Positions 9,169-19,426 of a DNA stretch of 64,000 bases are shown one piece after another. The position numbers and the translations under genes were made by a program. The notes below the pieces were generated by a model. It searched no databases. It was not told the DNA's origin and saw only the letters and a program-made list of their open reading frames with translations. This DNA is from Malachius bipustulatus. Lineage: Eukaryota > Arthropoda > Insecta > Coleoptera > Melyridae. The stretch spans positions 992,001-1,056,000 of the forward strand of contig CAJUUM010000031.1 of assembly GCA_910589415.1 (NCBI GenBank), in the 5' to 3' direction. The first letter of the stretch is position 1. Each line of letters opens with the position of its first letter.

Positions 9169-10763
9169 TCCGTGTAACGATCGCGAAGGACCAAAGTTCC
9201 CCTGGAAGACTATCATGTCTAAATTAAAAGATTATTTAATGGAAATATAATTAACAGTATAGGTTAGATAATTATCTAGTTTATTATACGCGTAAAGCTA
9301 ATAATTAATCATAGGAAGGCTAGAGTTAACCAAAAAGGTGCCGTTAAAGTGAAAAATAGAAGCAGGCATCTGAAAGATGAATAACAGGAAAAAGGTAAGG
9401 GTTACGATGAACTCTGTTCAGGTGATGCAACTAGCAAGGAAGTTTTCCTTGTGACCTCAAAATATCTGAGGAAAATTCAATTGAAAATTTTCAAACGTCA
9501 TAATAGACGAGAAGGTATAACCCAGTAAATGATGAAGCTGGAAAAGGCAAGACGGTTACTCCCATTGAGTAAGCATCTGGCCTGTTCGACAGGGATCGAA
9601 CAATTATTGTTCATTGTAAATGTGGATATGGTATTTTGTATTAAACCTAGCAGTAAGGTTAGATTGTAGACTAACAGCAAGGTGCTGTAGAGAAAGTAGA
9701 AATGTACTGTAATGTAGAAATTAATAATTAGGAGTGAATGCATAAGGTATAGGGTGAAATTGAACTAAAATGACAAACTGAATTAATAAATTGTGATTTT
9801 CAAAAGGTGACAACACGAACTGCAAGTGTGAGGACATTAGTGAATCTCGAGTTAAAGACAGAAACATCATAAACAATTTCCTGAATTCATCCGCGATCGC
9901 TACCATGCATATCCTAACGTCAATACGTTTTCTACTATAGTAAGGGCCATAGTTATAATGCAGCATCGCTCTTATGGCGCTCATAGTTGCCGCTTTTGTC
10001 GTATTTCTGGGAAGCAGGCGTCCACGAGCGTACGCTCTTCATTTTGAAAATTATTTAATTCATTGCACTTCTGTAACGTTTTGTACCTCCGCAGACTGCT
10101 CTTTTAACATTAATCTCGTTCATAAGTGAGGATTTCACAACATGGAACAGCACAGTAGAGTTTATAACTTCATACATTATTACAATATTCAGATAATTAT
10201 TATTATATTCTTTTGAATCCGTCAAAGTTTATTATATTCTTCTTTTTCAAATATGTATCCATTTTATGAACAAAATAGTTTCGATTGTTTAGTTAGTCAG
10301 AACATATTCGTAGGTGTATATAGGTATTATTGATAATAATAATTATGTATAAGGGTGTGTTTCTAAATTGCTCAACGTTGGACAACAAGTCAACGAAGTC
10401 AGCAGTCAGCTGTGGAGCTGTTGAGTTGGATAGTTGAGTTGTTGACCTGCTATTTAGAAACAAACTGAAATGGCGGATGACGTCTTACAGTATTGACATA
10501 TTGATCACAAAATGAAGTCGAAGTTGTTACCTAATTACCTCATTAGTTACATAAACAAAAAAAAATTAATTTGAATTTTATTGCTGGTATATGGTGTTTT
10601 ATTATTCTTTAGAAAACCCTTTGCTTTTTGATTTGGTTTACTTATTTATTATTTGAGTTGAGTGCTTGAGTAGCGTATGAACATATTTAGCTGAAGTAAA
10701 ATCAAAAGATTATTAAATGAAATGGAGTCGTATCTTTATAGATGTGAATCTTGCGGGTTGGAG
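9169..10763. other. No recognisable gene
   Basis: This is AT-rich unique-looking sequence. The short frames on the minus strand (9498-9743, 9721-9984) have no recognisable domain. I see no repeat structure beyond weak GTTGAG/GTCAAC motifs near 10375-10450. Confidence 0.6.
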
Positions 10764-11251
10764 CAATACCACCTAAAAACAAGGCCTGAGCACAACACAG
10801 ACCGCTAGCCGTGACGTCATCAGTCGTGGTCCCAACCACCCCACTCCAATAGGCAACCTAACCTAGCCAACCAGCAATGCATTATGCAAATGCAATTTGC
10901 CTTAACGTGTAAAGCAACACACCTATCGTAAATTTGAAGTTTTTTATTGTTGCTAATAGTGCTATAGGTACCTAATAAAATAAAGGAATATCGAAAAATG
11001 CCCCACAAATGTTGTGTTCCCGGTTGTAGGGGTAATTATAGAAATGAAGAGAAGAAGGTTTCTGTGTTTAGTTTTCCAAAAGAGGATGAACTGAAAAAAG
11101 CATGGATCAGAGCAATACATAGGGAGGGATTTACTCCATCAAATTCATCAAAGGTGAGATAAATGTTAATACATATACAAGTATGATCTAAAAGTAGATA
11201 GGTAGATGGTTATTTTCACTAATTGTGCGAAAACCTACTGCATATAATGCA
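10764..11251 (+). mobile_element. Truncated P element (5' end only)
   Basis: This is nearly identical to 49328-49814, differing by a base change and a 2-bp indel. It starts with the same 28-bp terminal repeat (CAATACCACCTAAAAAC...) and runs through exon 1 into intron 1. It stops abruptly at the foldback repeat that follows. Confidence 0.9.
10998..11153 (+). pseudogene. THAP-domain exon 1 of P-element transposase, orphan copy
   Basis: The 52 codons beginning MPHKCCVPGCRGNY are the N-terminal half of a C2CH THAP zinc finger. The exon ends at AAG|GTGAG, a good splice donor. The remaining exons are missing, so this copy cannot make a transposase. The sequence is the same as exon 1 at 49561-49716. 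Confidence 0.9.
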
Positions 11252-12315
11252 ACAATTGAACATCGCGTTTTTGAGATATTCAAAAAAATGTAATTTTTTA
11301 AGGGAACACCCTATGTATTTTTGGATGGATCGGTTGCAAATTTTTTTTAAAGGAAAAAGTCTTTATGCACTATGATCGTAAAATAATAAATTCATTGATT
11401 ATTTATTATTTTACTACTCCTAAAGTAGGCTGCGATAATTAATGTAATTTAGTGTACCTACCTACGTAATGTAAGGTAAAAAAATATGTCGTCCTCAATA
11501 ATGCATTGTTCAATAAAAAAATACACAAAAAAAGGAGTTGTTATATTGAAAAGGATTTAATTTTAAATAAACAAATAACAGAACTTGTCTGTGTTTTAAA
11601 TTAAGTCGGGACTATTGCTAACTTCGTTATTATTTGAGCTAGAGTCGGTTAAATTAGTAAACTAGTAGTATTTTTTCTCCTGAATAAAACGATGAAAACA
11701 GGAAAAGAATTGAACATCGCGTTTTCGAGATATTTAAAAAAATTAACATTTTTTATGGAACACCCTGTATATTTTTAGATGGATCGGTTGCAAATTTTTT
11801 TAAAGGAAAAAGTCTCTATGCACCATGATCCTAAAATAATAAAATTTTACAACACAAACAAGTTCTGTTTTTTGTTTATTTAAAATTAAATCCTTTTCAA
11901 TATAACAACTCCTTTTTTTGTGTATTTTTTTATTAAAAAATACACTATTGAGGACGACATAATTTTTTTACCTTACATTACGTAGGTACACTAAATTACA
12001 ACAATTGTCGCAGCCTACTTTGGGAGTAATAAAATAATGAATAATTAATGAATTTATTATTTTAGGATCATAGTGCATAAAGACTTTTTCCTTTAAAAAA
12101 AATTTGCAACCGATCCATCTAAAAATATACAGGGTGTTCCATTAAAAAAATTACATTTTTTTGAATATCTCGAAAACGCGATGTTCAATTGTTTTTCTGC
12201 TTTCGCCATTTTATTCAGGAGAAAAAATACTACTAGTTTGCTAATTTAACCGACTTTCTAGGTTAAATAATAACGAAGTTAGCAATAGTGCCGACTTAAT
12301 ATAAAACACGGTGTA
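11245..12315. repeat. Large foldback of a 460-bp repeat unit
   Basis: A unit starting GAACATCGCGTTTT runs forward from about 11248. It restarts at about 11710 and meets an inverted copy (about 11855-12315) carrying the same blocks in reverse complement. Shared blocks include GGATCGGTTGCAAA, GTCGTCCTCA and CTCCTGAATAAAA. The unit contains AGGGAACACCCTATGTAT-like ends reminiscent of mariner-type MITEs. The arms could form a hairpin of several hundred bases. No coding content is seen. Confidence 0.85.
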
Positions 12316-12488
12316 TAATATAACAAATTAATTTACATGTATAAACTATATTTCTAAATTATAAGATTTATTATTTTATATCGATATGAGTGTTGTAGAT
12401 GAGACATGAATTGTAAGACTTGTTAATAAGAATGATAAATGAACATGATAAATGTTGTATTTTATAATAGTATATTATGCAACGAGCT

Positions 12489-12583
12489 TATAATGAAGGC
12501 TATTAATACGCGAGTATGATGGTTAAGATACGAGCCGTAGGCGAGTGTCTTAACCATCATAAGAGCGTATTAATAGCCATTAT
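12489..12583. repeat. Imperfect 40-bp inverted repeat
   Basis: The arm beginning ATAATGAAGGCTATTAATACG is mirrored by one ending CGTATTAATAGCCATTAT, around a loop of about 17 bases. It could be a small foldback element or the paired ends of one. Confidence 0.7.
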
Positions 12584-13594
12584 CTGCGAGTTCCATACAC
12601 TATTTTTTCTACGACCCTTTTTTATTTCATAGAAAAGATTGAAAAATTATATATTTTAACAATGACCCGTGTACAATTGCGGATCATTGAGGTTAAGATA
12701 GGTTGCTTACGCATATTAGGTACCAAATTTTCTTTTCGTCGCTAAGATTATTCTGCTGAGACATGTTTTAGTATCAAGTTTAAGGGCACTACTCACTACT
12801 GCGTAATTTTTATTATGCGAAGTTCGAATTCCGAATTTTACGCTTTGATTTTCAGTAATAATTTTAATAACATTGTCAGCCATTAATTCCTTACCTGCGC
12901 ACGCGACGGTCACGGTCGCAGCGTTGCCGCTTTGAATACTATATCACGGACCGCTACGAATGATATAATACTTTATCTTCCTATCTTTTACACGATATAC
13001 CTACCTATCAAATTAATTAAGGTAACATAAAATCTTGATAAATTTTCTTTGAATGTTACTTATGTTCTAAATTAAATAAACGTTCAGATTTTTTTTTCAG
13101 AAATACAGAACTTATATCACAAGGCAATTTTTGTCGTGAGTATGACAACTCTGTGACTTCGGTTGGCTTGCCGACCCGATTGTGAGCGAAAACGAACCGA
13201 TTCGATTGCAAATGCTCCTCTGCCATTGGATAGCTTGACCAGTGCTTTAATGAAAATTTGTATCTTAATGAGACCCATTAAAGCACTGGTGATTCATACT
13301 TAATATGCAGATTAAAGGTTGGGAGTAGAAAAATTATAATAAAGATTATTTATTTTATACGTTGTCATGAAATATTGTTGTTTGAATCCTACATATAGTT
13401 CCGGATTAACCCCACTAATTTCGTTTAATCCACAAAATATCATTGAAAAATAGAATAAACGTAATATAACATCTGTAAATTTTCTAATAATACACTGATT
13501 TTATCTGTTAACAAAAAATGTCGATAAATTGTTATAAATATAATATTCTAGTCAATCCTTCGAATAGTTTTTTTTTTCATTTTTTTTTCATTAG
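12584..13594. other. No gene; one 15-bp inverted repeat
   Basis: ACCAGTGCTTTAATG (13239) and CATTAAAGCACTGGT (13276) form a perfect inverted pair with a 22-base spacer. This stretch should contain the left end of the piggyBac element, but I could not find a TTAA-flanked terminal repeat. Confidence 0.5.
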
Positions 13595-14868
13595 ATGGAT
13601 TCTAGGGAAAAATCCAGACTTTTAAATTTGATGGACGACGTTAGTACTCCCAGGCATCAGAGAATTCTGAGTCCGAGGCATTTAGTTCTGATGATAGCCA
13701 TGAGGATCCGAATTATGATTTACAAAATGATGAAACGAATGCTACATCAGGGGAATCCGAAAGTGATGATCCGGAAAATGTAGAAAACATTCTACCCGAT
13801 GACAATGTGGATGCTGATGAATGGTTTGAAGATGTAGCAGATATTAGAAATTACGAATTCGATGAATCCATTTCTGGTGTCAAAATTGACTTCAGTGGAA
13901 ATCTTCCAACAAGCAAATTATATTTTGACAAATTGTGGGACAACGACGTTATGGAGATGATTCTCACCTCCATGAATAGCTATGCAAGTCTTTTGAAAAA
14001 CAAACCGACCACACAGGAAATTCAGTCGCTATAAATCGATAAGAACATTCACTATGAGTGAACTAAAACAGTTCCTTGGAATTTGTATTTTACAAGGACA
14101 TAGAAAATTCCCGTCGATTAGAAAAATGTTTTCCATGGATCCGCTATATTACTCGCCAGTTTTTCACCATACGTTGTCAGGTAGAAGATTTGAAGAACTA
14201 CTTAGATGTTTCAGTTGTTCTATTGGTCAAGACGTTGATCCCAGAGATAAACTAAATAAAGTCGGTTGCTTGCTAAGTAAATTACTGTCAAATTTTCAAA
14301 ATGTATATTACCCTCCAGAGTTGTCGCTAGATGAATCCTTACTTCTTTTTAGAGGACGACTTAGCTTTAGGCAGTACATAAAAGGAGAACGTGCCAAGTA
14401 CGGAATAAAATTTTATGCTTATGCACCTATGATGGGTACGTGCTGAATATGCAGATTTACAAAGGGAAAACTGAATTGATAAATGCAAATAAATCAAAAA
14501 TAGAATTATTGTTGTTCTCTCTTTTGGAACCCTACATGGATCGTGGACTTATTTATGGATAATTTTTATAATAGCGTGCATCTGTCTAAAGAGTTACAAA
14601 AGAGAAGAACACATTCAACAGGTACATTGCGATCCAATAGACGAGTCAATCCAAAATGTGTCACAGCAGCAAAACTAAAGAAAGGTGAGCATAAATGGAG
14701 AAGAAATGGTGGTGTTTACGTATCCAAATGGAGAGACAAAAGAGATGTCCTGTGTATAGCAACTAAATACAAACCAAAGTTGATCAAAGTAAATAATAGA
14801 TTTGGACAAGAGAAAGTAAAACCTGAGGAAATTGCTGGCTATAATGACTATAATGTCTGGTATTGATA

Positions 14869-16509
14869 CCCAGGTAACAATACGTGACGACAAAATTTTA
14901 GACTTCACGAAATCGTGACGAACGGTCGATATAACGATATTTTTATTTACAATCTTTAAAAAAACGGTGGAAATACATCGTCAAAAAAAGTGCTATCGGA
15001 ATACGATTTAAATTTTAAATAAAACTTCGTCAGAAAACAAGTGAAGTCAAAACGTAACGAAAACGTCGCGAATAAATCGTCAACTTTTCAGTTTGTTAAT
15101 TATTTTAAAAGAATCTTTGAAGTTTTTAAATAAAACTTCGTCAGAAAACAAGTGAAGTCAAAACGTAACGAAAACGTCGCGAATAAATCGTCAACTTTTC
15201 AGTTTGTTAATTATTTTAAAAGAATCTTTGAAGTTTTTAAATGAAACTTCGTCAGAAAACAAGTGAAGTCAAAACGTAACGAAAACGTCGCGAATAAATC
15301 GTCAACTTTTCAGCTTGTTAATTATTTCAAAAGAATCTTTGAAGCTTTTAACTAAAACTTCGTCAGAAAACAAGTGATACGTCAAATGTCACTGTCAGTT
15401 TTCTCTTTGTAAACAACATGGCAGAATTCAGCGGAAACGGGATAGGAGACATATATTTGTGAATTAGGAAGTAGGAACTAGGAAGTACCTCGTGTCTCCA
15501 ATAGTTTAAGAAGTTTTTTGGTTACCTCAGCAAGAGACTACCTACTACCTATATATACTGCAAGTTTTTGCATATTGTTACTACCCTAAAAAACGTGATC
15601 TTTATTATTATTCTGCACTTCCCAGGTGGACGACGACGTCAAGTTAATAGTGATATTTTTAGAAGTTACCTCGTGTCTCCAATAGTTTAAAGAAGTTTTT
15701 TTGGTTACCTCAACAAGAGACTACCTATATACTGTAAGTTTTTGCATATTGTTATAAATAATTGTCTTGTATACCTATAATCCTGTTTTATTACATATTT
15801 TAGTAAATTTTTTAAGGTAATCCTGTTGTTTAGTCTTCCAAAACACCCCTCACATGCCCATATTCCACTTTTTCCACTCGCGTCGCCCACAGCGTTGCCG
15901 TACGCAATTCGTTACAAATAATATTTTAAAGTTTATAATTTTAAAGTTAATATTTTAAAGACACTTCAGGACACATTATGTTTATAAATTAACTTTTCTA
16001 CTTAAGTTTGGTTCAGGAACCTTGAAATTACGGCCTATCAGTAAGTAACATCCTGTATGTGAGAATATCGTGACTAACAAGTCACGTGTTGTGATCATAA
16101 GTATTCACGTTTTTATAACCTCAATTAGTTGATTTACGTGCGATTTTCGTAGGCTGTCAGTCACGGTATTTTTCACGTTTTTGTCACGACTTTGGTCACG
16201 ACTTTGTCACGATTTTTTCACGACACTGTCGCGATTTCTTTACGACTCTGTTACTGCTATTTCTCCACGAGTTTCTTACGATTTTGTTAATCGGTAAAGT
16301 GAATTTTTTTTAACGATATCGTCAATGTTTCGTAACGGCTGCCCAACATTCAAAAGTGTGGTTGGCGTGACCAATTCGGAAGTTAAAATTAGAGCGATTT
16401 TATAACGTATTAGTCGTAATTTTTTTCACGAATTCGGGATCTCGTCTAACTCACGACAGCTAAAAGGTCACATTTTCAGTCGCGTTTTCGTCACGAAATG
16501 TTACCTGGG
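14869..16509. mobile_element. Non-autonomous 1641-bp DNA transposon, ends CCCAGGTAAC
   Basis: The element begins CCCAGGTAACA and ends TGTTACCTGGG, flanked on both sides by TA (14867-14868 and 16510-16511). Removing it restores the piggyBac reading through the third catalytic motif, which fixes the boundaries to the base. GTCACGA motifs crowd both ends in opposite orientations (for example 16185-16260). It contains a 111-bp tandem repeat and two direct repeats of about 100 bp (15486 and 15666). There is no transposase, so it must be mobilised in trans. Confidence 0.92.
15021..15370 (+). repeat. 111-bp tandem repeat inside the CCCAGGTAAC element
   Basis: AAACTTCGTCAGAAAACAAG recurs at 15021, 15132, 15243 and 15354, a constant period of 111. 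There are three full units and a partial fourth, nearly identical to each other. Confidence 0.95.
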
Positions 16510-16617
16510 TAGGAGCGATCAAATGATTAGCTACTACTCATCCCCGCGTAAATCCATAAGGTGGTACAAGAAAGTAATATTTCACCTTTTGGATGTGGCA
16601 ATATGGAATTCATATTA

Positions 16618-17384
16618 TACAGGGTGATTCAAAATTGAGTGCAAATATTTTAAGGGCGTATTTACCAACCAAAAATAAGAAACATTTTTCATATAATCGT
16701 ATGTCCTAACTTACTTCGTTTTCTAGATACAGGTATAAAATTTTGAAAAAAAAATCGCTTTTTTTATTAATTACTCCAAAACCTTTCAGCCGATTTAAAT
16801 AAAATTTGGTAGGCTTATTTGTCGTTATAAGGAACTTCCTTTGATGGGAATAACATAAATTTATTAATTCCAGTGGCGTCTCAGGGGGCTACCTACTTGA
16901 AACTTATAGGTAAAATTATGGTACGCCACTGCTCTTTTGACAATTTATATTTTTTTTAGATTAAGCGGTCAATAATGTAACTTTCTTGCCTCCTGAGCTT
17001 TACTCGTATCTAGATTTGTTTCCAAGAAAAAATTCAAAATCTGTGCCAGGCCCTATTAAAACAAGTAATAAATTCACATCGATTATTGAGATTCATTTAA
17101 TTTAATTCAGGTAGCTCCCTGAGACGCCACTGGAATTAATAAATTCATGTTATTCCCATCAAAGGAAGGCCCTTTATGAGAACAAATAAGCCTATAAGAT
17201 TTTATTTAAATCGGCTGAGAGGTTTTTGAGAAATTGATAAAAATCGATTTTTTTTCAAAATTTTACCCCCTGTATCTAGAAAACAAAGCAAGCTAGGACA
17301 TACGATTATATGAAAAAAACTTCTTATTTTTGGCTGCTAAATAAGCCCTCAAAATATTTGCACTCAATTTTGAATCACCCTGTA
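16618..17384. mobile_element. Foldback MITE, 767 bp, TIR TACAGGGTGATTC
   Basis: TACAGGGTGATTCAAAATTG at the left is mirrored at the right, with inverted arms of about 300 bp and TA duplicated at 16616-16617 and 17385-17386. The flanks rejoin the piggyBac frame (WNSY...AKNYNNK). Arms include the block AGACGCCACTGGAATTAAT. No coding sequence is present. The ends fit Tc1/mariner-type mobilisation. Confidence 0.92.
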
Positions 17385-17698
17385 TAGCAAAGAATTATAA
17401 TAACAAACTGACACTTTTGAGCTTCAGGGACGAATTGGTGAAAGAGTTACTTGAAATACCACCAGATATGAATTATGGTCGAAAATTGGTTAGATCTGGA
17501 CCTATTCATGGAGGAAAGCGCCCTAGAATTGGTGGAGAAATGCATTTTCCGGGCGACATTCCAAATCCTAAGGATCCCAATAAGACCTACCATATGAGGT
17601 GCAAGTTTTGCGCGAGTAACCGTAGAAGAAAAGAGACGAAATATTTATGCAAGACTTGCCCAAATAAGCCTGCTCTTTGTATTATTCTTATGTTTTGA

Positions 17699-18335
17699 GT
17701 TGTACCATACAAACTAGTGCAATAAATATTTTTTCTTAGTTCAGACGGTAATTGTTTGTCCCACAATATGTCAGAAATGGTATTCATAGGACAAGACGGG
17801 ATATGCCGTCCACTGTTTTTTTATAAACAGCAATAAAAATTGTAATTTCACTACACAGTAATAATTTAAATGTAGTTATACAAATGGATTAAACAAAAAA
17901 ATCGTGTATTTTTTTGATCCTCTACAGTCATGTAGGTGTCCGCGAACGTGTTTCCAGTGGCGGAGATCTAGGTATATCGTTACTTTTTTTCCAGATAATT
18001 TTTATGCCACTGAGTTTAATGCAAAATTAACATTTTTGGCTGATACCTCGTTTGGTTTAGAGGAAAAAACTTTTCTTACGGTTTTATCGTCAAACGCACT
18101 ATTTCGAAGATAACAATGTAACGACATTACTTTAAATTTTAAATTAATAATTATAGGTAATCTTATAAGTTGACCGTGGTTAAGTTCACACAGTTGATTA
18201 TTAAAAATAGTTTACCTGTCAATTAGTAGTTCGGCTTTAATTGGCGACAGTTTTGTAATTAATTTTGTCAAGTGTTTGCTGTCAGCTTCCTTCGAGTTTA
18301 GATTGTGTTCATTTTGTCTCCAGTTTAGTGGCATC
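17699..18335. other. No recognisable gene
   Basis: AT-rich sequence between the piggyBac stop and the next transposase relic. A 69-codon frame at 17904-18113 has no recognisable domain. The GACGG...CCGTC hairpin near 17795 may belong to the piggyBac right end. Confidence 0.5.
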
Positions 18336-19412
18336 ATGAATGAGCATACCTCTCCCGATTACGGTAACATGGTTTTAATTTAAGGGGAAGCTCGTTGTAA
18401 TGGCAGGCTTGCTCGTCGTTTGTACATAGATCGATTTCCAAATTGTTCAACCCCATCTCATATAGTGTTTTCAAGGGTTTTTCAAAGATTGTAGGAGACA
18501 GGAACTTTTAAGATAAATAGGATAAACTGCGGAGTTCGAAGAAATCGTCGAACTTTATTATTTGAAGAACACGTGCTCCATGAGATTGAACAAAATCCAA
18601 CCATTAGCAGTCGGAACATTGCAACTAACATGGGTGTGGACCACGTAAGCGTTTGGCGAGTTTTGCGGGAGCAACAGCTTCACGCCATCCATGTGCAAAA
18701 GGTTCAAGAATTAACTCCAGCCGATTTCCCGCCAAAAATAAACTTTTCGCATTGGTTTATTCAACAGTGTCAGTTGCAAGCACAATTTCCAAGGGTTGTG
18801 CTTTTTACAGACGAGTCATGTTTCACCAGAGATAACATTTTCAATTCTCGTAATAGCCATGTATGGGCTGAAAAAAATCCGCATGCCATTCGATCAGCTA
18901 GGTTTCAACACAAGTTCAGTGTCAACGTTTGGGCTGGTATTATCGATGGTCGTTTAGTTGGTCCGTACCTTCTCCCAAACCGTCTAACCTCTCGCGTCTA
19001 TTTGACATTCTTGCAGCAAGTCTTACCAGAATTGTTGGAAGAAGTGCCGTTGAGGATTCGTCATAAGATGTGGCTGCAGCATGACGGTACACCAGCCCAC
19101 TTTGCACTTGATGTCCGAAATTACCTCAACCAACTGTACGGTGAACGATGGATTGGTCGAGGGGGCCCAGTTGCGTGGCCACCACGCTCCCCGGACTTAA
19201 CACCACTGGATTTTTATTTATGGGGTCATATGAAAACTTTGGTTTATGAAACACCTGTTGAATCTGAACAAGACTTGGTAGCGCGTATCTTAGCTGCAGC
19301 ACAAGAGATCCAAACAACGCAGAGCATTTTCAACAGAGTCTACATAAATCTCCTTCGAAGGTGCAATGCTTGCGTAGATGCCGGTGGTCGTCATTTTCAG
19401 CATTTATTGTAG
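18336..19412 (+). pseudogene. IS630/Tc1-mariner transposase, nearly complete
   Basis: The 279-codon frame (18573-19412) has a helix-turn-helix part (SRNIATNMGVDHVSVWRVLRE) followed by the DDE core. Catalytic positions are the Asp in LFTDES, the Asp in LQHDGTPAH and the Asp in WPPRSPDLTPLDF. I count 36 residues between the second and third Asp. The coding trace extends upstream to an ATG at 18336 (MNEHTSPDY) but meets two in-frame stops, so the N-terminus is broken. The C-terminus (HFQHLL) is typical. No left terminal repeat was found; the right end abuts the next element. Confidence 0.88.
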
Positions 19413-19426
19413 AACTTTATAAAATA

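Larger units (their letters stand above)
13595..17698 (+). pseudogene. piggyBac-type transposase, split by two insertions
   Basis: Pieces in order are an acidic N-terminus (13595-13800), the core start DESISGVKIDFSG (13858), then SELKQFLGICI and LSLDESLLLFRGRL with the first catalytic Asp (about 14325). The second Asp is in DLFMDNFY (14543). The third is in the piece just before 14869, which rejoins 16512 onward as a G-I-D-x-x-D-Q-M type motif. The C-terminal cysteine-rich domain (CX2C...CX2C, about 17600-17690) is present. Damage includes a frameshift near 13660, a stop near 14034, a further break at 14446, a 1-bp insertion near 14852 and two transposon insertions (14869-16509 and 16618-17384). 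The domain order fits the family well. Confidence 0.9.

Noticed and set aside
15021..15370. CRISPR-like array
   Set aside because: The repeats are directly tandem 111-bp units without unique spacers, in a eukaryotic transposon.
17904..18113. 69-codon frame as a host exon
   Set aside because: No domain, weak splice context and no continuation.
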